Part shown: in pieces, positions 25,008-33,423 of the stretch
Position numbering within the stretch: the first letter of the stretch is position 1
Layout: every line of letters begins with the position of its first letter
Source: Solidesulfovibrio magneticus
GTDB lineage: Bacteria > Desulfobacterota > Desulfovibrionia > Desulfovibrionales > Desulfovibrionaceae
Assembly: GCA_002482565.1 (NCBI GenBank)
Contig: DLGG01000143.1
Coordinates: forward strand, 1-56,691
Direction: 5' to 3'
Length of the DNA: 56,691 nucleotides
Made by a program: the position numbers and the translations under genes
The notes under the pieces: generated by a model
Told to the model about the DNA's origin: nothing
Seen by the model: only the letters and a program-made list of their open reading frames with translations
Database searches by the model: none

Positions 25008-26453
25008 TTACAATCCCAATTCGCTCCAGACCGCGTCGATGCGGGCCTTGGTGGCCGGGTCCATGGCCAGTGCGTCGGGCCAGCCCCGGGTATGGCCTTC
25101 CTCGGGGCCTTTTTTCGTGGCGTCGATGCCCATCTTGCCGCCGAAGCAGGCCATGGGCGCGCTGTGGTCCAGGGCGTCAAGCGGGCCGTCCACGATGACC
25201 ACGTCGCGGCGCGGATCGACGTTGTTGCCCACGCGCCACCAGACTTCGGCCGTGTTTTGCACGTTGACCTCGGCGTCCACCACCACGATGAACTTGGTGA
25301 ACATCATCTGGCCCAGGCCCCAGATGGCGTACATGATCTTGCGGGTCTGGCCGGGGTAGCGCTTGTCGATGGAGACGAAGCAGAAGTTGTGGAACACGCC
25401 TTCCACAGGCAGGCTCATGTCCGTGATTTCGGGCAGCTGCTTCTTGATGAGCGGCAAGAACAGGCGCTCGGTGGCCTTGCCCATGTAGGTGTCTTCCATG
25501 GGCGGCTGGCCGACCAGAGTGGCCGGATAGACGGCGTCCTCGCGGTGGGTGATGGCCGTGACATGGAAGACCGGGTAGTCGTCGGCCAGGGAGTAGTAGC
25601 CGGTGTGGTCGCCAAAGGGGCCTTCGCGGCGGCGCTCGCCGGGTTCGACGTAGCCTTCAAGCACGAACTGGCTGTTGGCCGGAACCTGCAGGTCCACGGT
25701 CTTGCACTGCACGAGCTCCACGGCCTTCTGGCGCAGGAAGCCGGCGAAGAGAAATTCGTCGATGTCGTCGGGCAGCGGCGCGGTGGCGGCGTAGGTGCAG
25801 GCCGGGTCCGGGCCGATGGCCACGGCCACTTCCAGGCGCTCCCCGCGCTTTTCGGCCAGCCGGTAGTGGGCGGCGCAGCCCTTGTGGCGGTGCCAGTGCA
25901 TGCCGGTGGTGGTCTTGTCGAAGACCTGCATCCGGTACATGCCGACGTTGCGTTTGCCGGTCTCGGGGTCCTTGGTGATGACCACCGGGAAGGTGATGAA
26001 CGGGCCGGCGTCGCCGGGCCAGGTGGTGAGCACCGGCAGGATGGACAGGTCCACGGCGTCGCCGGTCAGGACCACGTCCTGGCAGGGGGCGCTGGCGACG
26101 GTCTTGGGGAAGATGCCGGCCATCTTGGCGAGCTTGGGCAGGAGTTTTAATTTCTCAATGAGCCCTTCGGGCTTTTCCATCTCCAGCACGTCGTCGATGC
26201 GCCGGCCCAGGGCGTCGAGATCCTCGGACTCCAGGGCCAGGTTCATGCGCGGGAAGGACCCGAAGGCGTTGGTCACCACCGGGAAGCGCGAACCTTTGGG
26301 ATTTTCGAAGAAAAGCGCCGGTCCCACGGCCTTGGACACCCGGTCGGTGACCTCGGCGATTTCCAGATACGGGTCAAGGGGCGCGACTATGCGCTTCAAT
26401 TCGCCCTTTTTGTCCAACAGCCGCAAATATTCCTGCAAATCCTTGTACGCCAT
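25008..26453 (-). CDS. UbiD-family decarboxylase, likely menaquinone pathway
   Basis: A 481-residue non-oxidative decarboxylase of the UbiD family, which uses prenylated FMN. The motif blocks are NVGMYRMQVFD, TTTGMHWHRHKG, EGPFGDHTGYY with the conserved acidic residue and histidine, and DKRYPGQTRK. Family members act in ubiquinone or menaquinone synthesis or on aromatic acids. Because mqnC lies 3.3 kb away and Desulfovibrio lacks ubiquinone, a menaquinone decarboxylation step of the futalosine route is the likeliest, by inference. No ubiX-like gene is adjacent. A dispersed repeat follows its stop. Confidence 0.85.
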   Translation of the reverse strand: MAYKDLQEYLRLLDKKGELKRIVAPLDPYLEIAEVTDRVSKAVGPALFFENPKGSRFPVVTNAFGSFPRMNLALESEDLDALGRRIDDVLEMEKPEGLIEKLKLLPKLAKMAGIFPKTVASAPCQDVVLTGDAVDLSILPVLTTWPGDAGPFITFPVVITKDPETGKRNVGMYRMQVFDKTTTGMHWHRHKGCAAHYRLAEKRGERLEVAVAIGPDPACTYAATAPLPDDIDEFLFAGFLRQKAVELVQCKTVDLQVPANSQFVLEGYVEPGERRREGPFGDHTGYYSLADDYPVFHVTAITHREDAVYPATLVGQPPMEDTYMGKATERLFLPLIKKQLPEITDMSLPVEGVFHNFCFVSIDKRYPGQTRKIMYAIWGLGQMMFTKFIVVVDAEVNVQNTAEVWWRVGNNVDPRRDVVIVDGPLDALDHSAPMACFGGKMGIDATKKGPEEGHTRGWPDALAMDPATKARIDAVWSELGL

Positions 26454-26504
26454 GCGTGAACGCTCCGGGTGTGGTCGATCCGGCGTGGCCGCCGGTAAGG
26501 GCTT

Positions 26505-27389
26505 TTATACGCGAAGCCGCAGCCCCGTAAAGGGCCGGGCCGCGCCGGCGATAAGCGGCGCGAAAAGCCCGCCGGCCTCGGCCGGGGCAAGCGGCCCGAG
26601 GTGCACGCAGACTGGCGCGAGTTCGCGATGGCCCAGGCGCACGGCGGTCAGAGCGGCGATGAGCTCTTCGCCGGCCTCGGGACGTTCCAGAGACAGCCGG
26701 TAACTGGCCCGGCCCATGGACAGGGAAAAGATTCCCGAGATACGGCCGGCCTGCGCCAGCCGGCCAAAGAGCCGCAAGGTGAATGTGCGGCCGGACCGCG
26801 TGGCCAGTCCTTCACTGGCGTCAAAGCCGGGAAACGCCCAGGGCAGGTAAACCGGCCGTCCGGCCTGTGGCGGCAGAAAAGCCCGGGCCAGGCGCAGCAG
26901 TTCACCCAGGCGACCGTAAAGGCCGGCCGCTTCTGGGGTGGACGCAAGCCAAGTGAAAAGACGTTGTCGGGCGGCCAGCGGAACCAGGGGCATGTTTGAA
27001 CCCGCCGCGCCTGTCTCGGCGAAAAGCGGCGGCCCGCGATGGAGTAAGGCTTCGAAGCGGGAGCGGGTTTCAGCCAGGGCGGCCAGGAGCAGGGCCGGGT
27101 CGTCCACGGCCGAGGGCGGCGGGGTGATGTCGCGAAGGAGCAGTTCCGGCTCCAGGCGTTCGATGCGGAAAACGAGTTCCCGCCCCGGGCTGGGTTCGTG
27201 GTCCAGGGCGGCCAGCAGCTTGTGGCCGGCCAGGTTCACCCAAAACAGCCCCTGGGGGCCTGAGGCGAGGAGCCGGCCGCGCATGATCTGCCCGACTTGC
27301 CTGCCGCGCTTGAAGGCTTGGGGATCGGAGCGGTCCCGGCCGTCGCCGCCGGACGGCGTGCCGCCGGAAGTGCCTCCCGAGACGCGCAT
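26505..27389 (-). CDS. Unknown conserved-type protein
   Basis: A 294-residue protein I do not recognise. Residues 30-95 form an alternating-strand region (GQIMRGRLLASG, FWVNLAGHKLLAALD, ELVFRIERLEPELLLRDI) that looks like a small beta barrel. A helical middle follows and the C-terminal part (SLSMGRASYRLSLERPE) faintly resembles the C-terminal domain of flagellar hook-length protein FliK, but I would not assign it. No signal peptide, membrane helix or catalytic motif. Spacing to the secreted-protein gene upstream is 15 bases. It is a soluble protein of unknown role. Confidence 0.6.
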   Translation of the reverse strand: MRVSGGTSGGTPSGGDGRDRSDPQAFKRGRQVGQIMRGRLLASGPQGLFWVNLAGHKLLAALDHEPSPGRELVFRIERLEPELLLRDITPPPSAVDDPALLLAALAETRSRFEALLHRGPPLFAETGAAGSNMPLVPLAARQRLFTWLASTPEAAGLYGRLGELLRLARAFLPPQAGRPVYLPWAFPGFDASEGLATRSGRTFTLRLFGRLAQAGRISGIFSLSMGRASYRLSLERPEAGEELIAALTAVRLGHRELAPVCVHLGPLAPAEAGGLFAPLIAGAARPFTGLRLRV

Positions 27390-27404
27390 GGGGTGTCCTT
27401 GGCT

Positions 27405-27863
27405 TTAGGGCTTGGCGGTCAGTTCGAAGTAATCGGCCCGGTCGATGCCCGGGAATTCGAACACCGTTGGCGTGCAGGTCCCTTCTCGTATGACGCGCAG
27501 CTGGCAAGGCACGACGGTTCCGGCCTTGATGCCGTACTTGGCGGCGAAGCGCGGCCCGGGCGGCATGGAGTTCACGAGCGTGAAGGTGTGGACGGCCCCG
27601 GGTCTGTAGAGCGGCTCATTGGCGATGGGCTGGGCGGGGGCGAAGGTGAAGGTCACGGTCAGGGGCGGGTAGGGCGTGGGCACGCCGGCCGTGGGAGAGT
27701 CGGGCTGCCAGGGCTTGACGTCCACGAACGTGGCCGTGCCCGGGTAGCTCTCATAGCGGCAGGGGCCGCCCACGCGTTCGGGGCCAGCGGCCTGGGCTAG
27801 GACAGGCAGACAGGCAAAGGCGGCAAGAACGGCGGACAACAGCAACAGGCTGGAACGGAGCAT
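27405..27863 (-). CDS. Secreted unknown protein with cysteine pair
   Basis: A 152-residue protein with a signal peptide (SSLLLLSAVLAAFACLP, cut near AQAA). The mature part is proline-rich, about 125 residues, with cysteines near CRYES, CQLR and GTCTP that could form disulfides. The rest looks beta-rich (LTVTFTFAPA, VHTFTLVN). I do not recognise the family. GGAGG lies upstream of the ATG. It is 15 bases before the next minus-strand gene and 36 after the J-domain gene, fitting a shared transcript. Confidence 0.65.
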   Translation of the reverse strand: MLRSSLLLLSAVLAAFACLPVLAQAAGPERVGGPCRYESYPGTATFVDVKPWQPDSPTAGVPTPYPPLTVTFTFAPAQPIANEPLYRPGAVHTFTLVNSMPPGPRFAAKYGIKAGTVVPCQLRVIREGTCTPTVFEFPGIDRADYFELTAKP

Positions 27864-27899
27864 GGCGAACCTCCTTTGGAGGCTGATAGACGATGGGCG

Positions 27900-28769
27900 T
27901 TATTTGGCCAAAAGACGCAGGTAAAGGTCGCCGCGCATGGGGCCGATGCGCCGGCCCATGCCCTTGAGGCGGATGGGCCGGCCGACCACGAAATCCGACG
28001 GCAGGGTGACTTCCACCATGGTCGGCTTGGCGTTGCCCAGGCCATGGCGGATGCCGACGCGGATGCGGGTGCCGGGGAGCAGGCTGGCGCTGGGCAGATG
28101 CACGGTCTGTTCGTCGTCGAGCTGTTTTCTAAAGTAGCCCTTGAGGTTTTCCAGAAGCCCCTTGGACATGTCGAAGGATACGGCCTTGTCGCCCCAGCTG
28201 AACGACATTTCCCGTGCGCCCTTGGCCGCCACCTTCCTGGCGGTGCGCTGGGGGCCGCTTTTCACTTGCCGGTAGATGTCCTCGAAGACTTGCCGGGCGA
28301 AGGGGTCCTTGAGCAGGTCCTGAAGCACTTCCTCGCGGCGGAAATAGAACCCGGCGTCGGCGTTGTCCTTGGAGGCCTTGGTGTAGGCCTGCTTGGCTTT
28401 GCGCTGCTGCTGGCGCGCGCCGGCCTCGGCTCCAGGCGGAGGGGGGGGAGGCGGCGGTGGCGGGCCGCTCGGGCGGGAAGTCCGCGCGCCCGGACCCGGC
28501 GAGGCCTTGGGGCCGGCGGTTTTGTCCTCGCCCGGCGGCCTGTAGCCGGCCGTGTCGTCGCGGTCGGCCAGATAGTGGCGCAGGAGCAGGTAGGCTTCGT
28601 TAAGGCGCTGGAACTTGCGCTTGGCCGCCGGATCGTCAGGATGCAGGTCCGGATGGAGCTTGAAGGCGAGCTTGCGATAGGCCGATTTGACGGCCTCGAT
28701 GTCGTCGCGGGCGGAAACCCCGAGCAGGGCGCGCGCCTGATCCAGGCGCATGGAATCCTGTCCGCCCAT
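27900..28769 (-). CDS. J-domain (DnaJ-like) co-chaperone
   Basis: A 289-residue protein. The J domain is at residues 7-70 with the HPD tripeptide in KLHPDLHPDD, which activates Hsp70. A ten-proline run (near residues 103-112) separates it from a helical middle (REEVLQDLLKDPFARQVFEDI) and a C-terminal beta domain (RIRVGIRHGL, PIRLKGMGRR) like the substrate-binding domain of CbpA-type DnaJ. No zinc centre is visible. A second ATG at 28751 with AGGA upstream would drop six residues and may be the true start. The YkgJ gene ends 12 bases upstream. Confidence 0.85.
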   Translation of the reverse strand: MGGQDSMRLDQARALLGVSARDDIEAVKSAYRKLAFKLHPDLHPDDPAAKRKFQRLNEAYLLLRHYLADRDDTAGYRPPGEDKTAGPKASPGPGARTSRPSGPPPPPPPPPPGAEAGARQQQRKAKQAYTKASKDNADAGFYFRREEVLQDLLKDPFARQVFEDIYRQVKSGPQRTARKVAAKGAREMSFSWGDKAVSFDMSKGLLENLKGYFRKQLDDEQTVHLPSASLLPGTRIRVGIRHGLGNAKPTMVEVTLPSDFVVGRPIRLKGMGRRIGPMRGDLYLRLLAK

Positions 28770-28781
28770 GGCCGCGCCGCC

Positions 28782-29240
28782 CTAAGGGTTGTCCGGGCAG
28801 GTCTCGACCAGGGCCTCGGGCACGTCGGCTCCCCGGGGCCGGCAAAGTCCCCGGCTGGTCAGATAGTCGCGGCCCTGCCTGGCGAATTCGGCGTGAGGGG
28901 CCTGCATGTTGATGCCCGGGCAGTCCTCGGCGGCCATGGCGTGGCTGTCGGCGTCGATGATGTTGCCGCGAAAGTACGGCCAGGCCCGGCACACGTCGGG
29001 ACGGGCCGGATGCACCGAACAACCTTCCGCATAAAAGATGCAATAGTCGTCGTCGCCGGTGATCAGCCGTTGCCGGCCGCCGACGAACTCGGCATAGCGC
29101 GCAAGAAACGTCTCGCGGTCAAGCGAAACGTGGTCGGCCAGCCGCTCGATGTCGGCGGCGGACATGACGATGCCGCCCACGCCCTGACAGCAGTGGCCGC
29201 AACGTTGACAAACAAAGGCGGTGACGGTCGGCATTTCCAT
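28782..29240 (-). CDS. YkgJ-family cysteine-cluster protein
   Basis: A 152-residue protein. The opening CQRCGHCC (residues 11-18) is the YkgJ/UPF0153 cysteine cluster, believed to bind zinc or an iron-sulfur centre. Further cysteines appear at YCIFY, GCSVH, DVCRAWPYF and ETCPDNP. The conserved RPDVCRAWPYF stretch is typical. Function is not established. A second ATG at residue 3 is possible. It lies 3 bases downstream of the CoA-binding gene stop and 12 bases before the J-domain gene. Confidence 0.85.
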   Translation of the reverse strand: MEMPTVTAFVCQRCGHCCQGVGGIVMSAADIERLADHVSLDRETFLARYAEFVGGRQRLITGDDDYCIFYAEGCSVHPARPDVCRAWPYFRGNIIDADSHAMAAEDCPGINMQAPHAEFARQGRDYLTSRGLCRPRGADVPEALVETCPDNP

Positions 29241-29243
29241 TCA

Positions 29244-29657
29244 TTATCCCCAAAGGCGGCGGTATTCAACCATTGTGCAACGATCTTCCACGACAACGAC
29301 GCCCGCCGGCGCGAGCATGGCCCGGGCCTCGGGGCTGGCGATGCCCGTCTGCATCCAAAAACAAGCCGGCCGGCGCGTCAGGGCCAGCACCTCGGCGGCA
29401 TGGCCGGGGCAGGCCGCCGGGGCACGAAACAAATTGACCAGATCAACGGGTTCGTCGATCTCGGCCAGGGTCTTGCGGGCCGGGATGCCCCAGACCTCGG
29501 CCCGGGCCGGATGCACCGGAATGACCCGGAAGCCGGCGTTTAAAAGAAAGCGCCCGACCATGTCCACGTCCGTGCCAGGACGGTCCTTGGCCCCAATAAG
29601 GGCGATGGTCTTGCCCGGGGCAAGCAGTTCCTTGAGCGTCGCGTCGGCGTAGAGCAT
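29244..29657 (-). CDS. CoA-binding domain protein (YccU-like)
   Basis: A 137-residue protein that is one Rossmann-type CoA-binding domain: TIALIGAKDRPGTDVDMVGRF, FRVIPVHPARAEVWG, PVDLVNLFRAP and ACFWMQTGIASPEA. The pattern matches the CoA-binding domain of succinyl-CoA synthetase alpha and stand-alone relatives, which are uncharacterised. The start at 29657 follows GGAGA; an upstream ATG at 29714 adds 19 residues of no similarity. It begins about 80 bases from mqnC and is divergent from it. Confidence 0.85.
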   Translation of the reverse strand: MLYADATLKELLAPGKTIALIGAKDRPGTDVDMVGRFLLNAGFRVIPVHPARAEVWGIPARKTLAEIDEPVDLVNLFRAPAACPGHAAEVLALTRRPACFWMQTGIASPEARAMLAPAGVVVVEDRCTMVEYRRLWG

Positions 29658-29735
29658 CGGGTCTCCGGGTGTTTTCGTTTGCGGTAAAAAAGTGTATCGG
29701 CTTGGCGGCATCACTGCCTGGAGGTCAACCGCACC

Positions 29736-30779
29736 ATGTCGGATCGCGCCATAGCCCGCTTAAGGCTGGACCAAGCCCGCGCCCTTTGGGAAAACGAGGA
29801 CGTCTTTTCCCTGGGCAAATTGGCCCACGCCGCCCGACTCGCCCTGCATCCCGAGCCGGTGGTCACCTACATCGTGGACCGCAACATCAACTATACCAAC
29901 GTTTGCGCCTGCGGCTGCCGGTTCTGCGCCTTTTTCAAGGCCCCCGGACAGCCGGGAGGCTACGTGCTTTCGCCCGAGGAGCTGGCCGCCAAGGTGGCCG
30001 AGACCGTGGAACTCGGCGGCTGGCAGATCCTGCTCCAGGGCGGCATGCACCCCGAACTGCGGCTGGGTTTTTACACCGACATGCTGTCCGCCCTGCGCCG
30101 ACAGTTCCCGAGCGTGGCCGTGCACGGCTTCTCGCCGCCGGAAATTGTTTTCCTGGCCGAAATGGAAGGGCTGTCCATAGCCGAGGTCCTGGCCGAACTC
30201 AAGGCCGCCGGCCTGGCCTCCCTGCCCGGCGGCGGGGCGGAAATCCTCTCCGATCCCGTGCGAAGCCACGTTTCGCCCAAGAAGTGCCCGGCCGACGCCT
30301 GGATCGGCGTCATGGCCGAAGCCCACAAGCTGGGCCTGCGCTCCACCGCCACCATGGTCATCGGCCTTGGCGAGACCATCGAACACCGGCTGGAACATTT
30401 GCTGCGCATCCGCGATCTGCAAGACAAAACCGGCGGCTTCACGGCCTTTATCCCCTGGACCTTCCAGCCCGGCAACACGGCGCTGTCCGTGCCCGAGACC
30501 TCGTCCTGGGAATATCTGCGAACCCTGGCCCTGTCGCGGCTGTTCCTGGACAACGTGCCCAACATCCAGGCCTCCTGGGTGACCCAAGGCCCCATGATCG
30601 GCCAGACCGCGCTCTATTTCGGGGCCAACGACTTCGGCTCCACCATGATCGAGGAAAACGTAGTGGCCGCCGCCGGCGTCCACTTCCGCATGGAAGAAGA
30701 AGAGCTGCGCCGGCTGGTGGTCAAGGCCGGCTTCGAACCCGTACGCCGCAACATGGACTATTCGCGTCGCGAAGGCTGA
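29736..30779 (+). CDS. mqnC: Cyclic dehypoxanthinyl futalosine synthase (radical SAM)
   Basis: A 347-residue radical SAM enzyme. The cluster motif is CACGCRFC (CxxxCxxC) within NYTNVCACGCRFCAFF, as in MqnC. The barrel continues with LQGGMHPELRLGFY and VHGFSPPEI, and the C-terminal NIQASWVTQGP and ANDFGSTMIEENV are MqnC signatures. The enzyme cyclises dehypoxanthinyl futalosine on the way to menaquinone, the quinone of sulfate reducers. Length is normal. Neither mqnA, B, D nor E is visible in the window, so the pathway genes are split. Dispersed repeat copy 4 begins 33 bases after the stop. Confidence 0.93.
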   Translation: MSDRAIARLRLDQARALWENEDVFSLGKLAHAARLALHPEPVVTYIVDRNINYTNVCACGCRFCAFFKAPGQPGGYVLSPEELAAKVAETVELGGWQILLQGGMHPELRLGFYTDMLSALRRQFPSVAVHGFSPPEIVFLAEMEGLSIAEVLAELKAAGLASLPGGGAEILSDPVRSHVSPKKCPADAWIGVMAEAHKLGLRSTATMVIGLGETIEHRLEHLLRIRDLQDKTGGFTAFIPWTFQPGNTALSVPETSSWEYLRTLALSRLFLDNVPNIQASWVTQGPMIGQTALYFGANDFGSTMIEENVVAAAGVHFRMEEEELRRLVVKAGFEPVRRNMDYSRREG

Positions 30780-30811
30780 GGTGAAGGGAGGGGGAAGGCG
30801 GGAGGAGAAGA

Positions 30812-30956
30812 ATGCCTCCGGCGGCTGGGGGCCTGAGGCCCCCAGACCCCCCGCATAAAGACAAAGGGTTAAGGGGGGCGGTACGTTCACCGCCGTTTGA
30901 AATTGTTAAACGCAAACGGGATTCCAAAGGGCGGCAGCCCTTTGGCCGCCGGAGGC
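30812..30956 (+). repeat. Composite repeat element with 12-base terminal inverted repeats (contains hairpin repeat copy 4)
   Basis: The left end is a normal family copy (30812-30852), with GCCTCCGGCGGC at 30814-30825. The right end carries the exact inverse GCCGCCGGAGGC at 30945-30956. Between them, besides the family hairpin, lies a second hairpin CCAAAGGGC-GGCA-GCCCTTTGG (30924-30945). The element fills the space between the convergent ends of mqnC and the EamA gene. It holds no coding frame, and I see no target-site duplication. Confidence 0.85.
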
Positions 30957-30984
30957 TTTTCCCCTGCTTACCTACTGCTACTGC

Positions 30985-31893
30985 CTACTCCCCGCGCGCC
31001 TTCCTTCCCCTCCTCGCCGGACGGGCGCTTAAGCCCACGCCGCCGAGCACGGCCGCACCGCCGAGGAGTTGCCCGGCGCTTAATGTCTCGTCCAGGATGA
31101 GCCAGGAGAGCAGGCAGGTGATGACGGGGATGAGGTTGATAAACGCCGCCGCCTTGGCTGCCGGGGCGTTGCACACGCCGTAGTTGTACAGGCCGTAGGC
31201 CACGAAGGTGACGGCCAGTCCCAGGAAAAACACGGCCGCCACCGGCGCGAAGGTCAACTTGGCCGGCATGGGCGCGAACACCAGGGCCGGCGAAAAAAAG
31301 GCCATGCCGACAAAGCTCTGGGCCGCCGTGAGGTAGAGCGGCTTGTGGCGCGCCGCCAGCTTCTTGCAGGTGATGATGTAGCCCACGGCGCAGCACATGG
31401 CCAAAAATTCCAGGAAATTCCCCAGGATGGGGCGTGGGGCTTGGGGGCCGGCCTCGCCGGCCAGACTCATGACGGCCACCCCGGCCACGGCCAGGAGCAG
31501 CCCGGCCATGGCCCGGACTTCAAGCTTTTCTTTAAGAACGAAAGAAGCGGCCACGGCCGTCATCACCGGCAACATGGCGGTGATCATGCCGGCCTGGGAG
31601 GCCTGGGTCATGGTCAGGGCCTGGGACTCGAAGATGAAATACAGGCACGGCTCGCAAAAGGCCATGAAGACGATGCCCTTCCAATCCGCCCGGCCGGCGG
31701 CGAAGCCGCCCATGCGTCGCCAGATGAGCGCGAACACGGCCGAGGCCACGGCCATGCGGCAAAAGACCGCCAGCAGCGGCGAAAATTCCCGCATGGCGAT
31801 CTTCATGGCGATAAAGGAGCTGCCCCACAAAATAGAGGCGCCGACCAGGGCGAAAAAGGCCGCCCAGGACATTTCGCGGTTTGTTTGCGACAC
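30985..31893 (-). CDS. EamA/DMT-family membrane transporter
   Basis: A 302-residue protein with ten hydrophobic helices in two homologous halves, the EamA (drug/metabolite transporter) pattern. Helices begin ALVGASILWGSSFIAMK and continue AVFCRMAVASAVF, ITAMLPVMTAVAASFVL and FLEFLAMCCAVGYI, and end near LGGAAVLGGVGL. Relatives export amino acids, purines or drugs; the substrate is not fixed by sequence. It ends against the composite repeat, convergent with mqnC, and starts 131 bases from the M24 peptidase gene, divergent from it. Confidence 0.85.
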   Translation of the reverse strand: MSQTNREMSWAAFFALVGASILWGSSFIAMKIAMREFSPLLAVFCRMAVASAVFALIWRRMGGFAAGRADWKGIVFMAFCEPCLYFIFESQALTMTQASQAGMITAMLPVMTAVAASFVLKEKLEVRAMAGLLLAVAGVAVMSLAGEAGPQAPRPILGNFLEFLAMCCAVGYIITCKKLAARHKPLYLTAAQSFVGMAFFSPALVFAPMPAKLTFAPVAAVFFLGLAVTFVAYGLYNYGVCNAPAAKAAAFINLIPVITCLLSWLILDETLSAGQLLGGAAVLGGVGLSARPARRGRKARGE

Positions 31894-32024
31894 GATGGGC
31901 CTTCCTTGCGGCCTGAACCCGACGAAAATACGCCGGATGCGTTGGTCAAGGCATCCGGGACGCGCCCGGACGGAGGCTATGCCCGCCCCGGCCGATTATT
32001 GCAACCCCAACGGAGTGGTATCAC

Positions 32025-33251
32025 ATGACGTTTGAAGCGCTGGAACGCCTGCCCGAATCGGAAATGCTTGCCCGCCAAGCTACCGTCCGCCAACTTCTGG
32101 CCGAAACCGCCCCCCAGGCCGGCGGGTTGCTCGTTTTCTCGCGCCTGGCCATCTATTATCTCACCGGTTCCTGGGCCAACGGCTTGCTCTGGCTGCCGCT
32201 TGAGGGTACGCCCGTGCTGCTTTGCCGCAAGGGCCGGCAGCGGGCCATGCTGGAGTCGCCGCTGGCCGCCATTGTGAACTTTCGCTCCTTTGGCGACATC
32301 GCCCCCCTGTGCGAGCAGGCCGGCAGTCCGCTTGCCGCCGTCTGCGCCGCCGAACAGGCCGGTCTGCCCTGGAATCTGGCCAATCTCCTGACCGCGCGCC
32401 TGCCCGGCGTGACCTTCGTTTCCGGAGACGCCGCCCTGGCCATGGCCCAGGCCTACAAGTCGGAGTGGGAACTCGCCAAAATGCGCCTTTGCGGGGCGCG
32501 TCACAACGAAGGGCTTTATGCGCGTCTACCCGGGCGCATCAAACCCGGCATGACCGAGCGCGAGATCACCGGCGCGTGTTTCGACGTTTTTTACGAGCTG
32601 GGGCACCAGGGCCAGTTGCGCATGGGCAGCTACGGCGAGGAGATCTTCCTGGGACACATCGCGGTGGGGGATTCGGCCAACTACCCCAGCGTTTTCAACG
32701 GGCCGGTGGGGCTTCGCGGGGCGCATCCGGCCCTGCCCTTTTTCGGCTACGCCGGCACGGTCTGGAAAAAGGGGCAGGTGCTGACCATCGACAACGGCTT
32801 CTCCCTGGAAGGCTACAGCACGGACAAGACGCAGATATACTTCGCCGGCAAGGCTTCGGCCATCCCGGATTTGGCCCGGCGCGGGCATGACCTGTGCGTG
32901 GCCGTGCAGCAGGCCGTGGCCGAGCGTCTCGTGCCCGGGGCGATCCCGTCGGAACTGTACGCCTTGTCCCTGGAGATGGCCGAAAAGGCCGGCCTTTCGG
33001 AAGGCTTCATGGGGCTTGGCGAAAATCAGGTGCGGTTTCTCGGCCACGGCATCGGGCTGACCATCGACGGCTGGCCGGTGTTGGCCAAGGGCTTCGATCA
33101 ACCCCTTCGGGCCGGCATGACCCTGGCCCTGGAACCCAAGTTCGGCATCCCGGACCTGGGCATGGTCGGCGTCGAGAATACCTTCGAAGTGACGGAGCAG
33201 GGCGGCCGATGCCTCACCGGCCAGAGCTACGAGATTCTCTGCACCGACTAG
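32025..33251 (+). CDS. M24-family metallopeptidase (Xaa-Pro dipeptidase/aminopeptidase-like)
   Basis: A 408-residue pita-bread-fold protein. The five metal ligands can be placed: Asp256 in LTIDNGF, Asp in YSTDKTQIYF, His in GHGIGLT, Glu in LALEPKFG and Glu in VENTFEV. The N-terminal domain (about 1-150) is the creatinase-type extension of Xaa-Pro peptidases. The family cleaves peptides next to proline, though some M24 members act on other bonds. Repeat copy 5 lies between its end and the FmdE gene. A hairpin after the stop may end its transcript. Confidence 0.85.
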   Translation: MTFEALERLPESEMLARQATVRQLLAETAPQAGGLLVFSRLAIYYLTGSWANGLLWLPLEGTPVLLCRKGRQRAMLESPLAAIVNFRSFGDIAPLCEQAGSPLAAVCAAEQAGLPWNLANLLTARLPGVTFVSGDAALAMAQAYKSEWELAKMRLCGARHNEGLYARLPGRIKPGMTEREITGACFDVFYELGHQGQLRMGSYGEEIFLGHIAVGDSANYPSVFNGPVGLRGAHPALPFFGYAGTVWKKGQVLTIDNGFSLEGYSTDKTQIYFAGKASAIPDLARRGHDLCVAVQQAVAERLVPGAIPSELYALSLEMAEKAGLSEGFMGLGENQVRFLGHGIGLTIDGWPVLAKGFDQPLRAGMTLALEPKFGIPDLGMVGVENTFEVTEQGGRCLTGQSYEILCTD

Positions 33252-33261
33252 CCCATCCCTT

Positions 33262-33296
33262 CGCCGTGGGCCGGGGCCATTCCCCGCCCCACGGCG
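33262..33296 (+). terminator. Hairpin after the M24 peptidase gene
   Basis: CGCCGTGGG (33262-33270) pairs with CCCACGGCG (33288-33296). No T-run follows, so a rho-independent terminator is weak here. Confidence 0.4.
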
Positions 33297-33363
33297 GCCC
33301 ATTTCACCTCTCCCCGCGCTCCCGCCAACCGCCCCTGTCCCACCGCCCCCTATTCCCCCATTT

Positions 33364-33405
33364 GGGGGGTCCGGGGGCCTCAGGCCTCCGGCCGCCGGAG
33401 GCATC
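33364..33405 (-). repeat. Dispersed intergenic hairpin repeat, copy 5
   Basis: Minus-strand orientation: GATGCCTCCGGCGGC, then a stem in which GGAGGCC-TGA-GGCCCCC replaces the perfect form, giving one or two mismatches. It lies between convergent M24 and FmdE genes, oriented with the FmdE gene. Confidence 0.85.
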
Positions 33406-33423
33406 TTATCTGTTTGTTATTAC

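Noticed and set aside
30812..30956. Insertion sequence
   Set aside because: There is no transposase frame and no visible target duplication, though inverted ends are present.
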